A program made the translations under genes and the position numbers. Source: MWAR01 sp036567845 (GTDB lineage Bacteria > Muiribacteriota > Ozemobacteria > Ozemobacterales > Ozemobacteraceae). From it: 12,588 nt of DNA. Under the pieces are notes generated by a model that saw only the letters and a list, made by a program, of their open reading frames with translations, made no database searches and was not told the DNA's origin. Shown piece by piece: positions 12,388 to 12,588 of this stretch (positions are counted from its first letter, which is position 1; every line of letters starts with the position of its first letter). The stretch covers positions 1-12,588 of the forward strand of contig DATCTT010000255.1 in the NCBI GenBank assembly GCA_036567845.1, read 5' to 3'.

Positions 12388-12588
12388 TCAGGGGCTGACA
12401 AACCAGGCGGTGATGGTGATACCGGCCATCAGCAGCAGGAGGAACAGCAGGGCCTCGCGCCAGTCGCGGCCGAAGCTGGAGGGGGCGGGGCGGCCGGTCG
12501 AGCGGCGCCACCGTTCGAGCCAGGCACGGTCCTCGTCGCCGAGATCGTCGATGCCGGACTGGAACTCCCAGTGGTGGAGCAGCTCGTG
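12388..12588 (-). CDS. Unknown membrane protein, C-terminal 66 residues (partial)
   Basis: Open frame entering from the right edge and ending TGA at 12390-12388; its start lies outside the window. The visible part is a charged, Trp-rich soluble stretch (HELLHHWEFQSGIDDLGDED, then RAWLERWRRS) followed by one hydrophobic segment of about 19 residues (ALLFLLLLMAGITITAWFV) four to five residues before SP and the stop. That is the shape of a C-terminally anchored or last-helix membrane protein. No family is recognised. It converges on the cold-shock gene, with the terminator at 12340-12367 between them. Coding is supported by the continuous frame, GC-rich third positions and a clean helix, but only 66 residues can be judged. 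Confidence 0.6.
   Translation of the reverse strand, partial: HELLHHWEFQSGIDDLGDEDRAWLERWRRSTGRPAPSSFGRDWREALLFLLLLMAGITITAWFVSP

Overview
The window (12.6 kb, mostly about 60% G+C by hand counts of sample lines) looks like chromosomal DNA of a diderm, Gram-negative-type bacterium: a lipoprotein phosphate-binding protein, several Sec signal peptides, dense gene packing and Shine-Dalgarno starts. No rRNA, tRNA, transposase, integrase, phage gene or CRISPR array was seen. Nothing here fixes the lineage.

Layout. 1-1477 (minus): start of a phosphate-uptake operon, pstS then pstC (cut by the window edge). 1540-2208 (plus): an MgtC/SapB-family membrane protein, divergent from pstS, with facing promoters that share bases. 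2205-2672 (minus): a MutT/MTH1-like Nudix hydrolase, convergent with mgtC and sharing the TTAA of the stop codons. 2673-8243: the most unusual block. A 1570-residue exported protein (3531-8243, minus) ends in a Cys/His domain like DUF7689. Two bases later comes a small exported protein with two Trp-Trp HEAT-like repeats (2863-3528). Directly after that lies a 105-bp, 96% identical copy of an internal piece of the large gene. The end of the large gene plus its partner is AT-rich (about 35-42% in sampled lines) while the core and flanks are about 60%. This is the arrangement of exchangeable tip/partner cassettes in Rhs and CdiA loci, here in a protein I do not recognise as either.

8390-9019 (minus): a LysE/RhtB exporter. 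9096-10154 (minus): an exported class-3 lipase with a strong terminator. 10155-10527: a gene-poor stretch with a 109-bp imperfect inverted repeat and other repeat debris. 10528-11750 (minus): a two-gene operon, YbaK/EbsC-type tRNA-editing protein then a TVP38/TMEM64 membrane protein, with an ATGA overlap. 11944-12376 (plus): a cold-shock protein with a good promoter, a roughly 140-nt leader and a clear terminator. 12388-12588 (minus): the C-terminal end of an unknown single-helix membrane protein.

How they work together: pstS-pstC form one phosphate importer, and MgtC beside them may belong to the same phosphate/magnesium response (inference). The exported 1570-residue protein and its small exported neighbour are translationally coupled and probably act as a pair, possibly effector and immunity/chaperone (inference). 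The remaining genes are ordinary housekeeping or accessory genes. Promoters readable here tend to carry an extended -10 (TGn before the hexamer).
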